Assembly: GCA_963556255.1 (NCBI GenBank)
Contig: OY744616.1
Coordinates: 13,149,772-13,213,771 of the forward strand
DNA from: Allolobophora icterica
Lineage: Eukaryota > Annelida > Clitellata > Crassiclitellata > Lumbricidae
Direction: 5' to 3'
DNA length: 64,000 nucleotides
In this document: piece by piece, positions 34,807 through 46,090 of the stretch
How the letters are laid out: every line of letters begins with the position of its first letter
How positions within the stretch are numbered: the stretch's first letter is position 1
Position numbers and translations under genes: made by a program
Notes under the pieces: model-generated
Seen by the model: only the letters and a program-made list of their open reading frames with translations
What the model was told of the DNA's origin: nothing
Database searches by the model: none

Positions 34807-36473
34807 TTTCCAAAGAACCAAGAAAGGTAAATGATAATAAGTCTATAGATATTGTTTTTAATTACTGTAATTTAAGTAGTCTAAATTGTGGAAACATGCG
34901 TTGGGCATTGCGAAGCTATAGGCCCATGTTTAGGCCTACCTGCAGTCAATGGCATCTGACATTAATTCGCAAAAAAGAAACCTGCGTTGTGTTTGCCTTA
35001 ACTTTCCCAGTAACAAGTTAAAGTAAATGATTAGTAATTTATAAGTAAAAGTTTTAATAAATTTCAGGTAATGTGAACCTTAGAAATATGCACTTTTTGC
35101 GTCGTATGATAAGGCCTATGGCACATCTGACATCTTCAAACCACAAAGCAATCGTACAATCAATGTAGTGAAACATTTTGTGGATAACATATTGGGTTGA
35201 TTTTTACTCTGGTAATGAAATATTTTGCGTTACTTGTCTGTAAGAAAGTTTACTTTGCGATACGTGTTTGGCAGATGCAGGCGGTGGGTGTCAAGATCTA
35301 ATCAAACGAACTGCATGCTGCGTATCTATCTGTAAGCTGTGGACTGTGCGCCGACCATTTTGAGGAGAGCCATTTCATGGGCTTTTGGATTTCATCATCA
35401 TCATCATCATCATCATTGTCGTTATCGTTGGTGACTGTTATACCGTCTTAAATACTTAGTGAAGAATATTTATAAACATTTAAAAAAACAGTGCTTGATT
35501 CAAATTTATTACATGTTTGTTACATCTGTCTGCACAGGTAGGCCTACACTTAGCATTGGCTCTGAACAGTATTCTGTACAAATTTATAACTCAGTTAGTG
35601 AAAGCTTTAATTATGAAAACTTTTGTTCCTAATGACTTGTGTGTTTTGCAATGATCTGAAATAGTAATAAGTATTGTGTCTATAGGCCTTTTGTATTAAA
35701 TGTTCTTAGTTGAATAAAGAAACTAGGCTAAGCACAAAAGGCCTGTAGTTATGTGTTGCAAAGAATTTAACAATTTAATCAAGAATTGCAAAAAAGTCGA
35801 ACTTGTAACTTTATATTAAGTAGTAGAATTCTAAAATAATGGCGTAAAGTAATGCAAATCTTCCAGATCACTATAAAGACCAACATTTCAGTCGATGGAG
35901 TGACACTTAATGAACAGTTATCAACAGATCAGTCATTGCTTCACAATCTCAGAAACTGTCATATAAAGACACTGTTTAAGATGCTGGCAAAGTGCAAGAA
36001 GTTGAGCAATGCTGAGCATGGTTAGTACTTTGATGGTATCCATTCACAGAATACTATGCTGTATTGGCGAACTCGGCTCTCCATCCACCTGAGTCAGTCA
36101 ATTAATAACTAAGTGCTTTGGGGATGGTCAAAAAATTTAAATGTAGGGAGCCTATACCATGTTTCTGGATTGCAGTCATAAATACTTCAACCCCAATACT
36201 AAGGTTTTTTTTAGAAACGGCCATAAAGACAAGCAATAATGAAGTTAATTTTACCTAAATATATGTTGACAAAACTGTCAAGAGATTGTGCATTCTTCAG
36301 TGGTCAGTAAAACTGTACCATGCAATCATCCAGAGACTGCAAGAACATTTGCTAAATCCCCCTTGTGGAGGACTGTGGTACACGCTGTTGACTCCCAACG
36401 TGGACTGCAGCTGGTTTGGTTATATCCAAAGCCTTTAGATCAGAATCAGACTGGGAGCAGAGTTAATAACTGA
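34807..36473 (+). pseudogene. THAP-domain gene remnant (spliced, frameshifted)
   Basis: Exon-like pieces: 34807-34826 after TTTTTTTCAG (FPKNQER), 35275 to about 35385 (CRRWVSRSNQTN, then after a one-base frame change ELHAAYLSVSCGLCADHFEESHFM), 35867-36020 (open, donor GTTAGT) and 36301-36473 (open, stop TGA; joined in phase with the previous exon). FPKNQERCRRWV and LCADHFEESHFM are typical of THAP DNA-binding domains (the C-x2-H pair is CADH; the W is conserved). The first Cys pair was not identified with confidence; CRRGC near 34690 is possible. The frameshift around 35303-35310 and a stop at 35333 indicate a pseudogene or a sequencing error. The function of the C-terminal 100 aa is unrecognised. 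Confidence 0.55.
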
Positions 36474-37387
36474 CTAGGCTAGGCCTAAGCCCTGGCTAAC
36501 CCGTTGGGAAACTTACCATCAGATTGTGTAACCGTAGGCCTAATCAACATTCGACACACACACACACGTCTAAAGAATTGAGAGTCCAATTGTGGCATGT
36601 TTGCGTACTGCAAAAGTTCTGCAAAATTAGCTTTAAAATTGAATAAAATGTTATATATCGATGGCTGGAAGCACAAAGGTGCTAAGCGCACTTTTCTTAA
36701 TTCTAAGAAAACTGAAGTTGAAGTTTTGTTATGTGTTGCTAAAATTCATTATTCAAAATAATTCGATTTGCAATGACTTTTCCAAAAGAAGAGCTTATTG
36801 CAGTGTTACAAGTATTTTTATTTTTGCACAAATAATTCTGTTTGTAAAAAAAAAATGACTTTGTAAAATTACTGTAAGGAAATATATGCACTTAGGACTT
36901 TTGTGCGCTGATGCTGGGACACCTGAAATACTAATTCATGTCAACTGTTTTGACAATTGTTTTAGAAGACCCTTAATAAATACTGTTCTAACTAGCCTTT
37001 AAGCATTTGTTAATTTATTAAGCACCACATGATTATATTATTTAATTTTAAAATGTCTTTTAAGCAAAAAAACTCCTAATAATATCAGGAAAATAACCAA
37101 AAATAATTTAATTCAAGTATGAGCGACTCTTACGCCGAGTTTTCCTTCAAATTAATGTGATAATCATAGCTGTCATACTTATCATTATAATTAACATCCA
37201 ATAAAGATTTAAGAAAAAAATATTATAATGAAAATCAAGAAGCACCAAAATGCATCTTCCTCCATAATTTATCCACATTTCACACGTTGAAGAAGTAAAA
37301 CAATAAAATGCAACAGTAATTATAAAATAATGCTCTGCATTCAAGCCATTAGTTTCAGATAAGAAAAGAATAACATTAAGTTTGAAT

Positions 37388-40300
37388 TCAGTCTTCTTCC
37401 TCGTCAGCACAGGGCTCCGGAAGACAGTCTCGAGCTCTAGCATTTGAAGGCAAGTCATTGTAGAAAACCGCATGCTCTGCCGGAATTACTCTGCTCTTCA
37501 GTAGCGCAAGGAGGTCAGCTTTTTTGGCCGTCGAGATTGGGATTCGAGAGAGATAGGCTGGTGTAAGGTCCCCTATCAGTGTGTTTGGCCTGCCGCGTTT
37601 GCTGGATATGTTGAGGCGAAGGAAATTCTCATCACTAATCTGGTATTTGTACTCAATGACAAATGGGTGAAGTTTACTGAAGCGCAGCCACTTAACACGT
37701 AGCCAATTCACCGTATCCCCCTCCATATTCTTGCTGCGATTTAGTAGAAGAGTAGAAGCCAGCATCTTCAAGTCACTGAAGTCTGTGTGCATCATTCGCT
37801 GAACGATAAATGGAGGAGCTTTCTTTCGTGCACCGGCTATCGCCACTTCCCAATCACGAGTTGTATAAATTTTGAGATGCTTTGTAGCTCGCTCAATCAG
37901 GGAGTGCATTAGATCTACATCTAAATACGAGTGGCCACTCTCCATATACTTTAGATCAACAGTTTGTAGAGAAGGCAATGTTCTAATGGCGTACAACATG
38001 ACTGCACAGATAAACTGGTTGCGATTTTGTCCACCGCAAGTATCTGAGAATGATGTGACGTGCGTGACGGTTGCTGGAAGTTTTCGCAAGTAATCCAGAA
38101 GGGCGGACCCTATATCATTTGCTCCCCTACCACCTTCTGTCTCGTCCCATATGTAATTGAATCCTTGTTGGGATGCCGATTCCAGTATCGTAAAGTTGTA
38201 CACAGCAAGCTTCCTTCTATAATATATTTGTGAATCACCTGCATGTGGAGTAGAGAGAACTGCTTCAAGATCAAATGTTATGGCTCGATACGATTGGTCA
38301 CTGCAAGCTTTTACTTTATCGCGACTCTTCTCCTCCATAGACTCTTTTTCTCGCCTTTTATGTGCTTCCCATGCATCATGCAAGTTCGTCTTCTCTGTAT
38401 CCACAGCATTTCTGTAGCTATTACAAGTGGAGCACTGATCTTTCTTAGGAATAAAGAAGCCAAGATTAAATTGGGTATTGAAGACTCTTCGATAGATTTC
38501 TTGCTTAACAGGTGCTACTCCAAGCCTTTGACAGTAATCCTCACTGTACAAACGGTAAAGCTGTTGAATATTAAGATCAGGTGCCAAATACCGTTTACGT
38601 GAGTCTTTGCGAGTGTAATGCGATTCAACCTGCGGAAAGCTGTTTATGTGATCGACGATCTTCTGGATATTCTCATCTGAAGTTTTATTTGCAGGAACCT
38701 TTCCTTTCCGACCATCTTTTCCAACAAATAAACCAGTATCTGATTTACCTTTTAAAGCCCTGTTAACAATCTTGATTGAAATAGCAAGAGTACTGCAAAA
38801 GAAGTTTCTACAGACACGCATTCGATCATCATCGGACATCAAATAATACTCTCGACTTTTCTTGCGCTTTGTGCTTACAGCCTCTCCAGTTGCAGCATCT
38901 ATGCTACGCCTGCGGACAGCAACTTCAGTGACTGCGCTGCAGAGGAACTGAGACTTGCACTGAATGTCTTGCAACGAGTAATACTCGTTGCATAATTGCA
39001 CTTGCTTATCTTCCGAAATCATGACCCCACACTTAAAACGACATCCTTCTTCGCAACCCCCACATGGTTTTTTTCCCGCCACTAGTTTCCCTTTCCTCGA
39101 AACATACTCCTTTCCATTAGCTCGAGATAGCTGCCTAACATTTCGTTTCCAACCTTGTGTATTTCGTTTACGCTTTCGTGAACGCTCCTCCATATCTGAT
39201 GGTGGTAGGCAAGGTGTAGATGCATCGTCGCTGAGAGGAAGACTTCCTGAGGGACCAGGCTCTTCGTTAGAGAGAGAAGTTGAACGAGTAGACACTGTAA
39301 CTTCTGTTGGATGTGGAGGATTAACTACATCAACTGTTGTTGGAAGCACTGAATCAGGTGACATCTGTTGAGAAGAAATAACCCCGACTGGAACTTGCAA
39401 AGGTTGCAAGATTGATGGCCTACATGACATGTAAAATAAAAATAAATGCCAATTAAACACTCATTTTTAATAATTTAATAATCTTCCTTTATTGAAGTTC
39501 ACATTCACAGAATGCATTGCGATTACAATGAAACATTCATAATCATAGTACACTGTAGTAACTGATGACAAGTTTAACAGAAGTTTAATTTAACTTTTGT
39601 ATTTTCATCATAAGAGTAGTTTAAGTAAATTAATTCATCAATTATAATGGCAGAAATACAAGAAAATGACTACTCCATAGAGACAATGACTATTAGACCT
39701 ACATCTTAAAATAATAATTGAAACCACATTTGAAATGATAGTACAAAGAACTACCTTAGGCGAGTAATGATGATAACTTTACGGGTACGAGTTCTTTCCA
39801 TCGGAGTGGCCATACTTGCAACATGAAGGTTGAAAGGCTCGGACGTCAGCAGGTGTGAATGGTCGAGCACTTCTACTGCAGAAACCTCTCTGCAAAAAGG
39901 CTCCAAGACTAGAGGAAGTGTAGGATCAAGCCCTTCAACTGTCATAGCAGGTGTACGATTAAGCGGAGAAGAAACCTCGAGGTCCAGAGGAAGCATAGTT
40001 GCAGGCAAATCAGTTGCCAGCGGGTGTGAATGGTCGAGCACTTCTACTGCAGAAACCTCTCTGCAAAAAGGCTCCAAGACTAGAGGAAGTGTAGGATCAA
40101 GCCCTTCAACTGTCATAGCAGGTGTACGATTAAGCGGAGAAGAAACCTCGAGGTCCAGAGGAAGCATAGTTGCAGGCAAATCAGTTGCCAGCGGGTGTGA
40201 ATGGTCGAGCACTTCTACTGCAGAAACCTCTCTGCAAAAAGGCTCCAAGACTAGAGGAAGTGTAGGATCAAGCCCTTCAACTGTCATAGCAGGTGTACGA

Positions 40301-40811
40301 TTAAGCGGAGAAGAAATCTCGAGGTCCAGAGGAAGCATAGTTGCAGGCAAATCAGTTGCCAGATGTTCAGTAGATGTTCCTAAGACAGACAAAATGCATA
40401 CCCAAGTTAAACAATGTAAAGAAACACGGAGGGATGCATCGCTGGTTTTAATATTCACTATGGCAAGCAATACCGGTCTATGCGTCTGCAGGTGTGTTCT
40501 GGTGGTCACGATCCCACCTGTAGTTGCTTAATAATACCGATGAGACGTCCATGACATTGCCTTTCGATGCAGCCCAAACCTTACTGCATAATACCGCATA
40601 ATTTTTACAATTTTACCACATAAGCCGATTTCGAGCTTTAAATCACTTAATTTCCCAAACATCAACATTTATTTTCCATAATTTTACAGCATTTTCTAAG
40701 GTTCCTATTCATAAGCTTACCATCATCACTGGATTCCTCGATTGAATCATTAAGGTCCATGATCATCTGAAGCGCTTTTGCAGAACTGAAACGATGCACT
40801 CGTTTATGCAT
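37388..40811 (-). CDS. DDE-like transposase of the 4.5-kb transposon (three exons)
   Basis: Exons on the minus strand: 40811-40721, 40379-39755 and 39419-37388, with donors GTAAGC and GTAGTT and acceptors CTTAG and TGTAG. All phases agree, giving 915 aa. Exon 1 encodes an acidic N-terminus (MHKRVHRFSS...EESSDD). Exon 2 encodes three near-identical 57-aa repeats. Exon 3 has a basic stretch RKRKR (about 320-324), a Cys cluster PCGGCEEGCRFKC (357-369), CSTC (568-571), then FDLEA (Asp622), FSDTCGGQNRNQF (Asp698) and ESGHSYLDVDLMHSLIE (733-748), spaced like a DDE/DDD nuclease core. This core belongs to a widespread group of metazoan 'uncharacterized' proteins (I believe the DUF7869 group, from memory). 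Transposase activity is inferred from the flanking TIRs. Confidence 0.8.
39853..40379 (-). repeat. Three 171-bp coding repeats in the transposase exon 2
   Basis: The landmark GTGTGAATGGTCGAGCAC occurs at 39853, 40024 and 40195 (plus coordinates), a period of 171 bp or 57 aa (HLATDLPATMLPLDLE...). Copies are almost identical, so the triplication is young. Confidence 0.93.
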
Positions 40812-41394
40812 TTCAATAATAAAGATTTCGAGATATTGTTTCTGTTATTTTTAATGTAACTTTTATTATTTTTGTAACGGGGACGACGATAAACAGTAAT
40901 GGCGAATGGCGTGGAAGTCAACAACAAAGACAAGGCGTTAAAAAAAGAGGGTGCACATAGGTATTAAGTGCGCTTGAGCTATTTGCGCTCTATGGATTTC
41001 AGCCAATGAGACTTAGCCCAATTGTGTTTTTGGTGCCAAGTGATCCAAATTAACATCGTAAACGTTAGTACCTTTGTGCTCCGATGTATATTTCTTCCAG
41101 GCATATTATGCACTACTTTTTTGAAAAACCCAAAAAAGTGCGCTTAGCACCTTTGTGCTTCCAGCCATCGATATGTTGTAATAGACAATACAGCACATAT
41201 TAAATATAATTCCTCTGCACAGGCAATTGTTTATTAATTAATAAATAATTATTCGTCGATTTTCTTCGCAGAAAGCGCATTGCATTTGCTATCTAAACAC
41301 GAAGTTCTACGCCTTTGTCGCTGGAGGCGCCACGCTCCATGGACCAATAACTTGTCCAACGGCCTTACATAAGGAGTTTCCAGTCCTTTGTATA

Positions 41395-42701
41395 ATATGG
41401 TGAAACACATTGGCCGGGGTGAGTTAATCTCGTGGATGGGAAAGTACAATTCAAACAGCATCAAGTAGAGTAATAGCATAGTTTCACATGGTAATGAGTT
41501 TACAGATTATTATATTACATAGCACTTGGTCGTGGAGGATTCCATATATTAGGCCAACTAACGGGGAAATTGTTTTGCGACAAGATCATTATCGTCTTCG
41601 CATTATGCCGTCAGTTATGTTGTATGTCATGACTCATGAGGCATGTACGTTATATGAAGTAGTATACCGATAAAATGCTTCCAACCCGCCATTGTCCACT
41701 CGGCGTTCCAGAAGTTAAACCCACAAAAGTTGGACTCGCTATAATTGCACTACTTGACCCTCCTACAATTTGGAACATAAACTTATAGGCAAGGACATTT
41801 TATAATAGACCTAAACATGCATAGGCCTAGTTCGTGAATAGGTTGGTGCCCTGCGCTTGGCCTTCGAGACTCGAGTGGCGCTTTAGAAGTTTGGAGATCA
41901 CGATTACTTTCAGACAATTGATACTAAAGTACTGGTCAGCTAAGAATAGGTATAGGTGCTGGTCAGTGTACGCTTTATCTATTCTGTGGTTATGGCCTCT
42001 AATTTTCGTCTTATTGCTGCCTTAAACTCTGCTTACTATACCTTGTGCATCATGTTGTAAGCAATGAGGTATAATCAAATGGGGTATCTGTGGTATAATA
42101 TTATTATATTCACTTCAATGGTTGTAAGCGTTGTAAATCGAGTACTATCTAGGCGGCAAAGTCCAACTTGTTTGGGTAGACTGAAACCAAAGACAACAGC
42201 GGGATGTCAAAAACTCGAAATTAGAACCAGCCTTCGTTGGACTTTGCTACATACCGTACATACGACGATGAGCTATTCACTGTTTGAAAGTTGACTGTTT
42301 GACGAGTGTGATTCGCATGTGTGCTTTTAGTGGGCGTGTGACTCAAGTAAATTCGGTGAGTTGTAGATTTTTGAATTAACATTATTTTAAGTTTGTAATT
42401 ATTCGAAATTGCGTTAAATGCTGTAAGTAAAAGAATTATGAATAAGAGACTAGACTGGTCTGAAACTGGTAGCCCCATAGGCGTAGACATACGCTGTCTA
42501 CTGCAGGACAGATCCAGACTAGGTTAAATGTAAATGTATACATAGCGACCGTACAGCCTCGATCCTGCTAATTTTGTAATGAATTGATCAGTGAGATACT
42601 TCACCACCGCTGCCCGTTTGAATGGGTGCCACGGTTACACGAACTATGCATGACATTGACTGTGCTTTAATTATTACCAAACAGTTGAGCATTCTTGTCA
42701 C
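41395..42701. other. Unit 2 upstream of DHDH copy 2
   Basis: Non-coding, alignable with 29606-31290. At about 42435-42515 it has a short segment not in unit 1, at the place where unit 1 has the fold-back element. Confidence 0.5.
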
Positions 42702-43040
42702 CAGTGGCGGCGCCAGCTATACAGTTTCAGCAGGTCGCGTCAGGATCATGGCAACAATTCAGCAGGTCGAAGAAATTAATGTTTGAGTTTGACGCGGCAA
42801 GCAGCGTAACCTCAATATAAGCAGCATAGCTTAGATATATAAAAAAGAAAATTATTACTGGACGCCAATAGCCCAATTGTTGTAGCATATTCAAATTTGA
42901 AACAATTAAGTAATTAAAACGTTATAGTTACTTTACTAATCTTTAAAGGTCAAGTGTAAAATAGGCAGGTCGTAAGGCAGGTCAAGAGTAAAATAGGCAG
43001 GTCCAATGACCTGCCGCGACCCATGGTAGCACTGCCACTG
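42702..43040. mobile_element. 339-bp hAT-like MITE, family F, with empty site in unit 1
   Basis: Starts CAGTGGCGGCGCCAGC and ends GGTAGCACTGCCACTG. The perfect 8-bp duplication CTTGTCAC lies at 42694-42701 and 43041-43048. Unit 1 has a single CTTATCAC at 31285-31292, so insertion followed the segmental duplication. Confidence 0.9.
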
Positions 43041-43474
43041 CTTGTCACATTAGTTTATGGTGTTAACAGATGTTAATTTAAGGCTATAAGTTCAGCTGAA
43101 AGGCTGGTACAGTACCTTCACTGGAATTCAGTTAAAATTTGCCCCCACCACATAGTTGCAAGCAATACCAGCAGTTGTCCTACCGTAGCTATACTATCAA
43201 AAGCGTTGTCTTCTTACAGCATACTAATGTGGCCAAACTTCTACTATACACATAGTAATTAATAGGCTTTCAGCATTATAGCCAGACACCCATACCTAAT
43301 TACGTACCCCTTAATGGTGCCGAACTAGCTATTAACACAGTCTGTGTTACTAGTGAATGTTCTCTGTTACCTTGCAGTTGCTGTGTGTTAGTGGCCACAT
43401 TACTTTGATGAAGGTGTACTTAAAGAGAACTGAATGTATCATGTTGTTGCAGAGTGTGCAACAGATCAGGAGAG

Positions 43475-44473
43475 ATGGCAGGTAAACCTACCAGATGGGG
43501 CATCGTCAGTGCTGGAAAGATATCAACTGACTTCTGCATTGCTCTTAGGACTCTTCCACGGTCCGAACACGAGATAGTGGCGGTGGCCGCTCGCAGATTG
43601 GAAGATGCAGAGTCTTTTGCCAAAAGACATGGCATCAAGAAAGCCTATGGTTCGTACGAGAGCCTTGCGGCTGACCCTGATGTGGAGATTGCCTACATTG
43701 GTTCAATACACCCAAAGCACTGCGAGCAGTCTCTGATGATGCTTGGAGCAGGCAAGCATGTGCTTTGTGAGAAGCCAATGGGAATGTCGGCAGACGAGAC
43801 AAAGAAAGTGTTAAAACTGGCCAAAGAGAAGAAGCTTTTCTTTGCAGAAGGATTTTGGTCAAGGTATTTTCCAGCTTATGACCAACTCAGACAGGAGCTG
43901 GCAGCAAGTCCCATCGGTGACATCCGTTTGGTCAGCATTCACTTTGGATTTCCTCTCGAGGATGTGGAGAGGGCTACGAAGAAAGAGCTTGGTGGTGGAG
44001 CAATACTGGATATTGGCTGTTATGGAATCCAACTAGCAAACCTCATCTTTAAGAAGGAACGCCCTGAGAAGATAATTGCCAATGGAGTGCTGTTCTCATC
44101 TGGGGTGGATCGGTCTGTGAGTACAACCCTCGTTTATAAGGGTGGCCGTATGGTACAGATTCTGATAGCTGCAGATAGCCTACTGTCAAATACAGCACTG
44201 ATTTATGGTACCACTGGAACTATAACCATGCCCAATTCCTGGTGTCCAACAGAGCTCAGAACTCCAAAGGAAACTTTCAAGTACCCACTCCCCGAACCTC
44301 CTGAGAAAACGTACTTCCCGAATACGGTTGGATTTGTGCATCAGATCAACAACGTTCGCAAGGCACTTCTTGAAGGAAAAACTGAGGCTTCACAAATTGA
44401 TCATGAAGACAGTTTGTTGATTGCTGAAATACAGGATGAAATATTGCGTCAAGTTGGTGTCGTCTATGACTAA
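43475..44473 (+). CDS. DHDH: Trans-1,2-dihydrobenzene-1,2-diol dehydrogenase (dimeric), copy 2
   Basis: 332 aa, the tandem paralog of the gene at 31722, same strand, with the same acceptor-ATG arrangement. The Rossmann GIVSAGKIS, CEKPMG (Lys100) and DIGCYG (Tyr183) are all conserved, so it should be active. The 12 differences from copy 1 cluster at the ends: P30S and V54I near the start, then T/S, G/A, C/S, F/S, K/R, I/Y, T/P, S/T, M/L and H/Q in the C-terminal third. The middle 393 bp has none. No stops or frameshifts. Confidence 0.93.
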   Translation: MAGKPTRWGIVSAGKISTDFCIALRTLPRSEHEIVAVAARRLEDAESFAKRHGIKKAYGSYESLAADPDVEIAYIGSIHPKHCEQSLMMLGAGKHVLCEKPMGMSADETKKVLKLAKEKKLFFAEGFWSRYFPAYDQLRQELAASPIGDIRLVSIHFGFPLEDVERATKKELGGGAILDIGCYGIQLANLIFKKERPEKIIANGVLFSSGVDRSVSTTLVYKGGRMVQILIAADSLLSNTALIYGTTGTITMPNSWCPTELRTPKETFKYPLPEPPEKTYFPNTVGFVHQINNVRKALLEGKTEASQIDHEDSLLIAEIQDEILRQVGVVYD

Positions 44474-44795
44474 AGGCATTGTCAAACAAATGTCAAAGAA
44501 CTAAAAGGCTCCAGTAATTACAGTGCACTGTCCAGAACAATTTTATGCACATTAGATATGCTGCTGAACAGGTAAAAGGAGTGGGTTCAACTTAAACTTT
44601 AAAGTATTGCATGCATTATGGATTTTATATACATAATTTGTAACATTTCAGAGAGCTATTTAATTTCTTATTTTTAATGCTAACTGCACAGGTCGATTTG
44701 TTACATGAATTTAGCCAGCCACATTATTATGCAAATTTATTTTAATTGTTAACTGGTATGTGATGTATGTGCTACCATGAGTCATTAGCTTAGAT

Positions 44796-45120
44796 CAATG
44801 CTTCCTAAACTGGGTGCCGCGGCACCCAAGGGTGCTATGAACCTGCTGTAGGAGTGCCGTGGCTGGATAATATTTATGTCCGCTCCCTTCTGTAAAAAAA
44901 TGTGAAGAACTACTGATTATTACTACTGAGACTATAACTATTTTTTAAACTTAACTAGTGTAGAAATAGTCATTACACTGCAGTTGAATACAACAAATGT
45001 TGCTTGCCATTAGAATTAGGAACTAAATGGAAGAAAAATAAATTAAATCAAGGTCGGGTGCCATTGACTGAATGACTTTTAGTAAGGGTTCCTTGCTTTG
45101 AAAAAGGTTGGGAACCACTG
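44796..45120. mobile_element. hAT-like MITE, family G, complete copy
   Basis: The left end is CAATGCTTCCTAAACTGGG and the right end GGTTGGGAACCACTG. The flank on the right is TATTAGAT (45121-45128); on the left it is GCTTAGAT here and AATTAGAT in unit 1. The insertion therefore predates the duplication, since both units carry it. Confidence 0.65.
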
Positions 45121-45341
45121 TATTAGATAAGAAGTTATTTGGAATTACGCACAGTTTGACAATGCAACGCGTGTAGATGAGATGGGACCAAGATCCAAAG
45201 CTGATGCTTGGTACTGTGTTTGAGCATTCATGGGCATGTCAAGCTATTCTCCACTTCTTTGTTGCTTTCAGATTTGTACTTGTTTGTTGAAGCTACATGT
45301 ATTTCACATTTTATTTGTTCTTAAGGGCATTTGCTATTTCC

Positions 45342-45846
45342 CAGTCCATTTGTACTTCAGGTGCTCTTGGTGTTTATAATAGTCCATTTGTACTTCAGGT
45401 GCTCTTGGTGTTTCCCAGTCCATTTGTACTTCAGGTGCTCTTGGTGTTTCCCAGTCCATTTGTACTTCAGGTGCTCTTGGTGTTTCCCAGTCCATTTGTA
45501 CTTCAGGTGCTCTTGCTGTTTCCCAGTCCATTTGAACTTCAGGTGCTCTTGCTGTTTCCCAGTCCATTTGTACTTCAGGTGCTCTTGCTGTTTCCCAGTC
45601 CATTTGAACTTCAGGTGCTCTTGCTGTTTCCCAGTCCATTTGAACTTCAGGTGCTCTTGCTGTTTCCCAGTCCATTTGTACTTCAGGTGCTGTTGCTGTT
45701 TCCCAGTCCATTTGAACTTCAGGTGCTGTTGCTGTTTCCCAGTCCATTTGTACTTCAGGTGCTGTTGCTGTTTCCCAGTCCATTTGAACTTCAGGTGCTC
45801 TTGCTGTTTCCCAGTCCATTTGTACTTCAGGTGCTCTTGCTGTTTT
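45342..45846. repeat. 36-bp minisatellite, about 14 copies
   Basis: The unit is CAGTCCATTTGTACTTCAGG plus 16 bp; variants alternate GTACTT/GAACTT and GGTG/GCTG/TGTTG. Being a multiple of three without stops, it is open in several frames on both strands; I do not take it as coding. Unit 1 lacks it. Confidence 0.95.
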
Positions 45847-46090
45847 CATAGTTCTGTGCTTGGTACTTCCAGATGTTACTAAGTTTGGTACGCATTAGGA
45901 TGGTTCAATCTATTGTTACGTTAAGGTGTGCCCAATATCCATTTTCATGTGGAATGTTTCCATTTATATAGCGCATTTTTGCAGAATCTTTAACAAAAGC
46001 CGTTCTGAAATGTGCTGTCAACTTTGGAGCTCGTTGGCTCATTCACTTTATAGATGACAGATGACAAACATTTTGAAATAACTGCTCCAG

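Larger units (their letters stand above)
36659..41170. mobile_element. 4.5-kb DNA transposon with 37-bp perfect TIRs and an intact DDE-like gene
   Basis: The left terminus CGATGGCTGGAAGCACAAAG is the exact complement of the right terminus, over 37 bp (36659-36695 and 41134-41170). The flanks read ATAT on both sides; because ATAT and TCGA are palindromic, the duplication could be ATAT, or TA with a longer TIR. The element holds one minus-strand three-exon gene (37388-40811), with a 5' leader near the right TIR and about 730 bp between the stop and the left TIR. It is missing from the matching place in unit 1. Perfect TIRs and intact splice sites suggest recent activity. Confidence 0.85.
34411..41904. 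mobile_element. Inverted-repeat-bounded element carrying THAP-domain exons, with a nested transposon
   Basis: The left CTCCAAACTTCTAAAGTGCC block (34411 onward) recurs inverted at 41830-41904. Without the nested 4.5-kb transposon the element would be about 3 kb. It contains four plus-strand exon-like segments, including a THAP zinc finger, as in P-element-like and THAP9-like elements. Unit 1 has the short, internally deleted form. Exact ends and target duplication are not resolved. Confidence 0.45.

Noticed and set aside
39830..40531. Plus-strand 233-aa frame with STSTAETSLQKGSKTRGSV repeats
   Set aside because: Complement of the triplicated transposase exon; the minus strand joins by splicing to the DDE exon in phase.
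45297..45882. Open frames of about 180 aa with repeated PVHLYFRC or EVQMDWETA units
   Set aside because: The 36-bp satellite is a multiple of three and open in several frames; absent from the sister unit and without a start/splice context.
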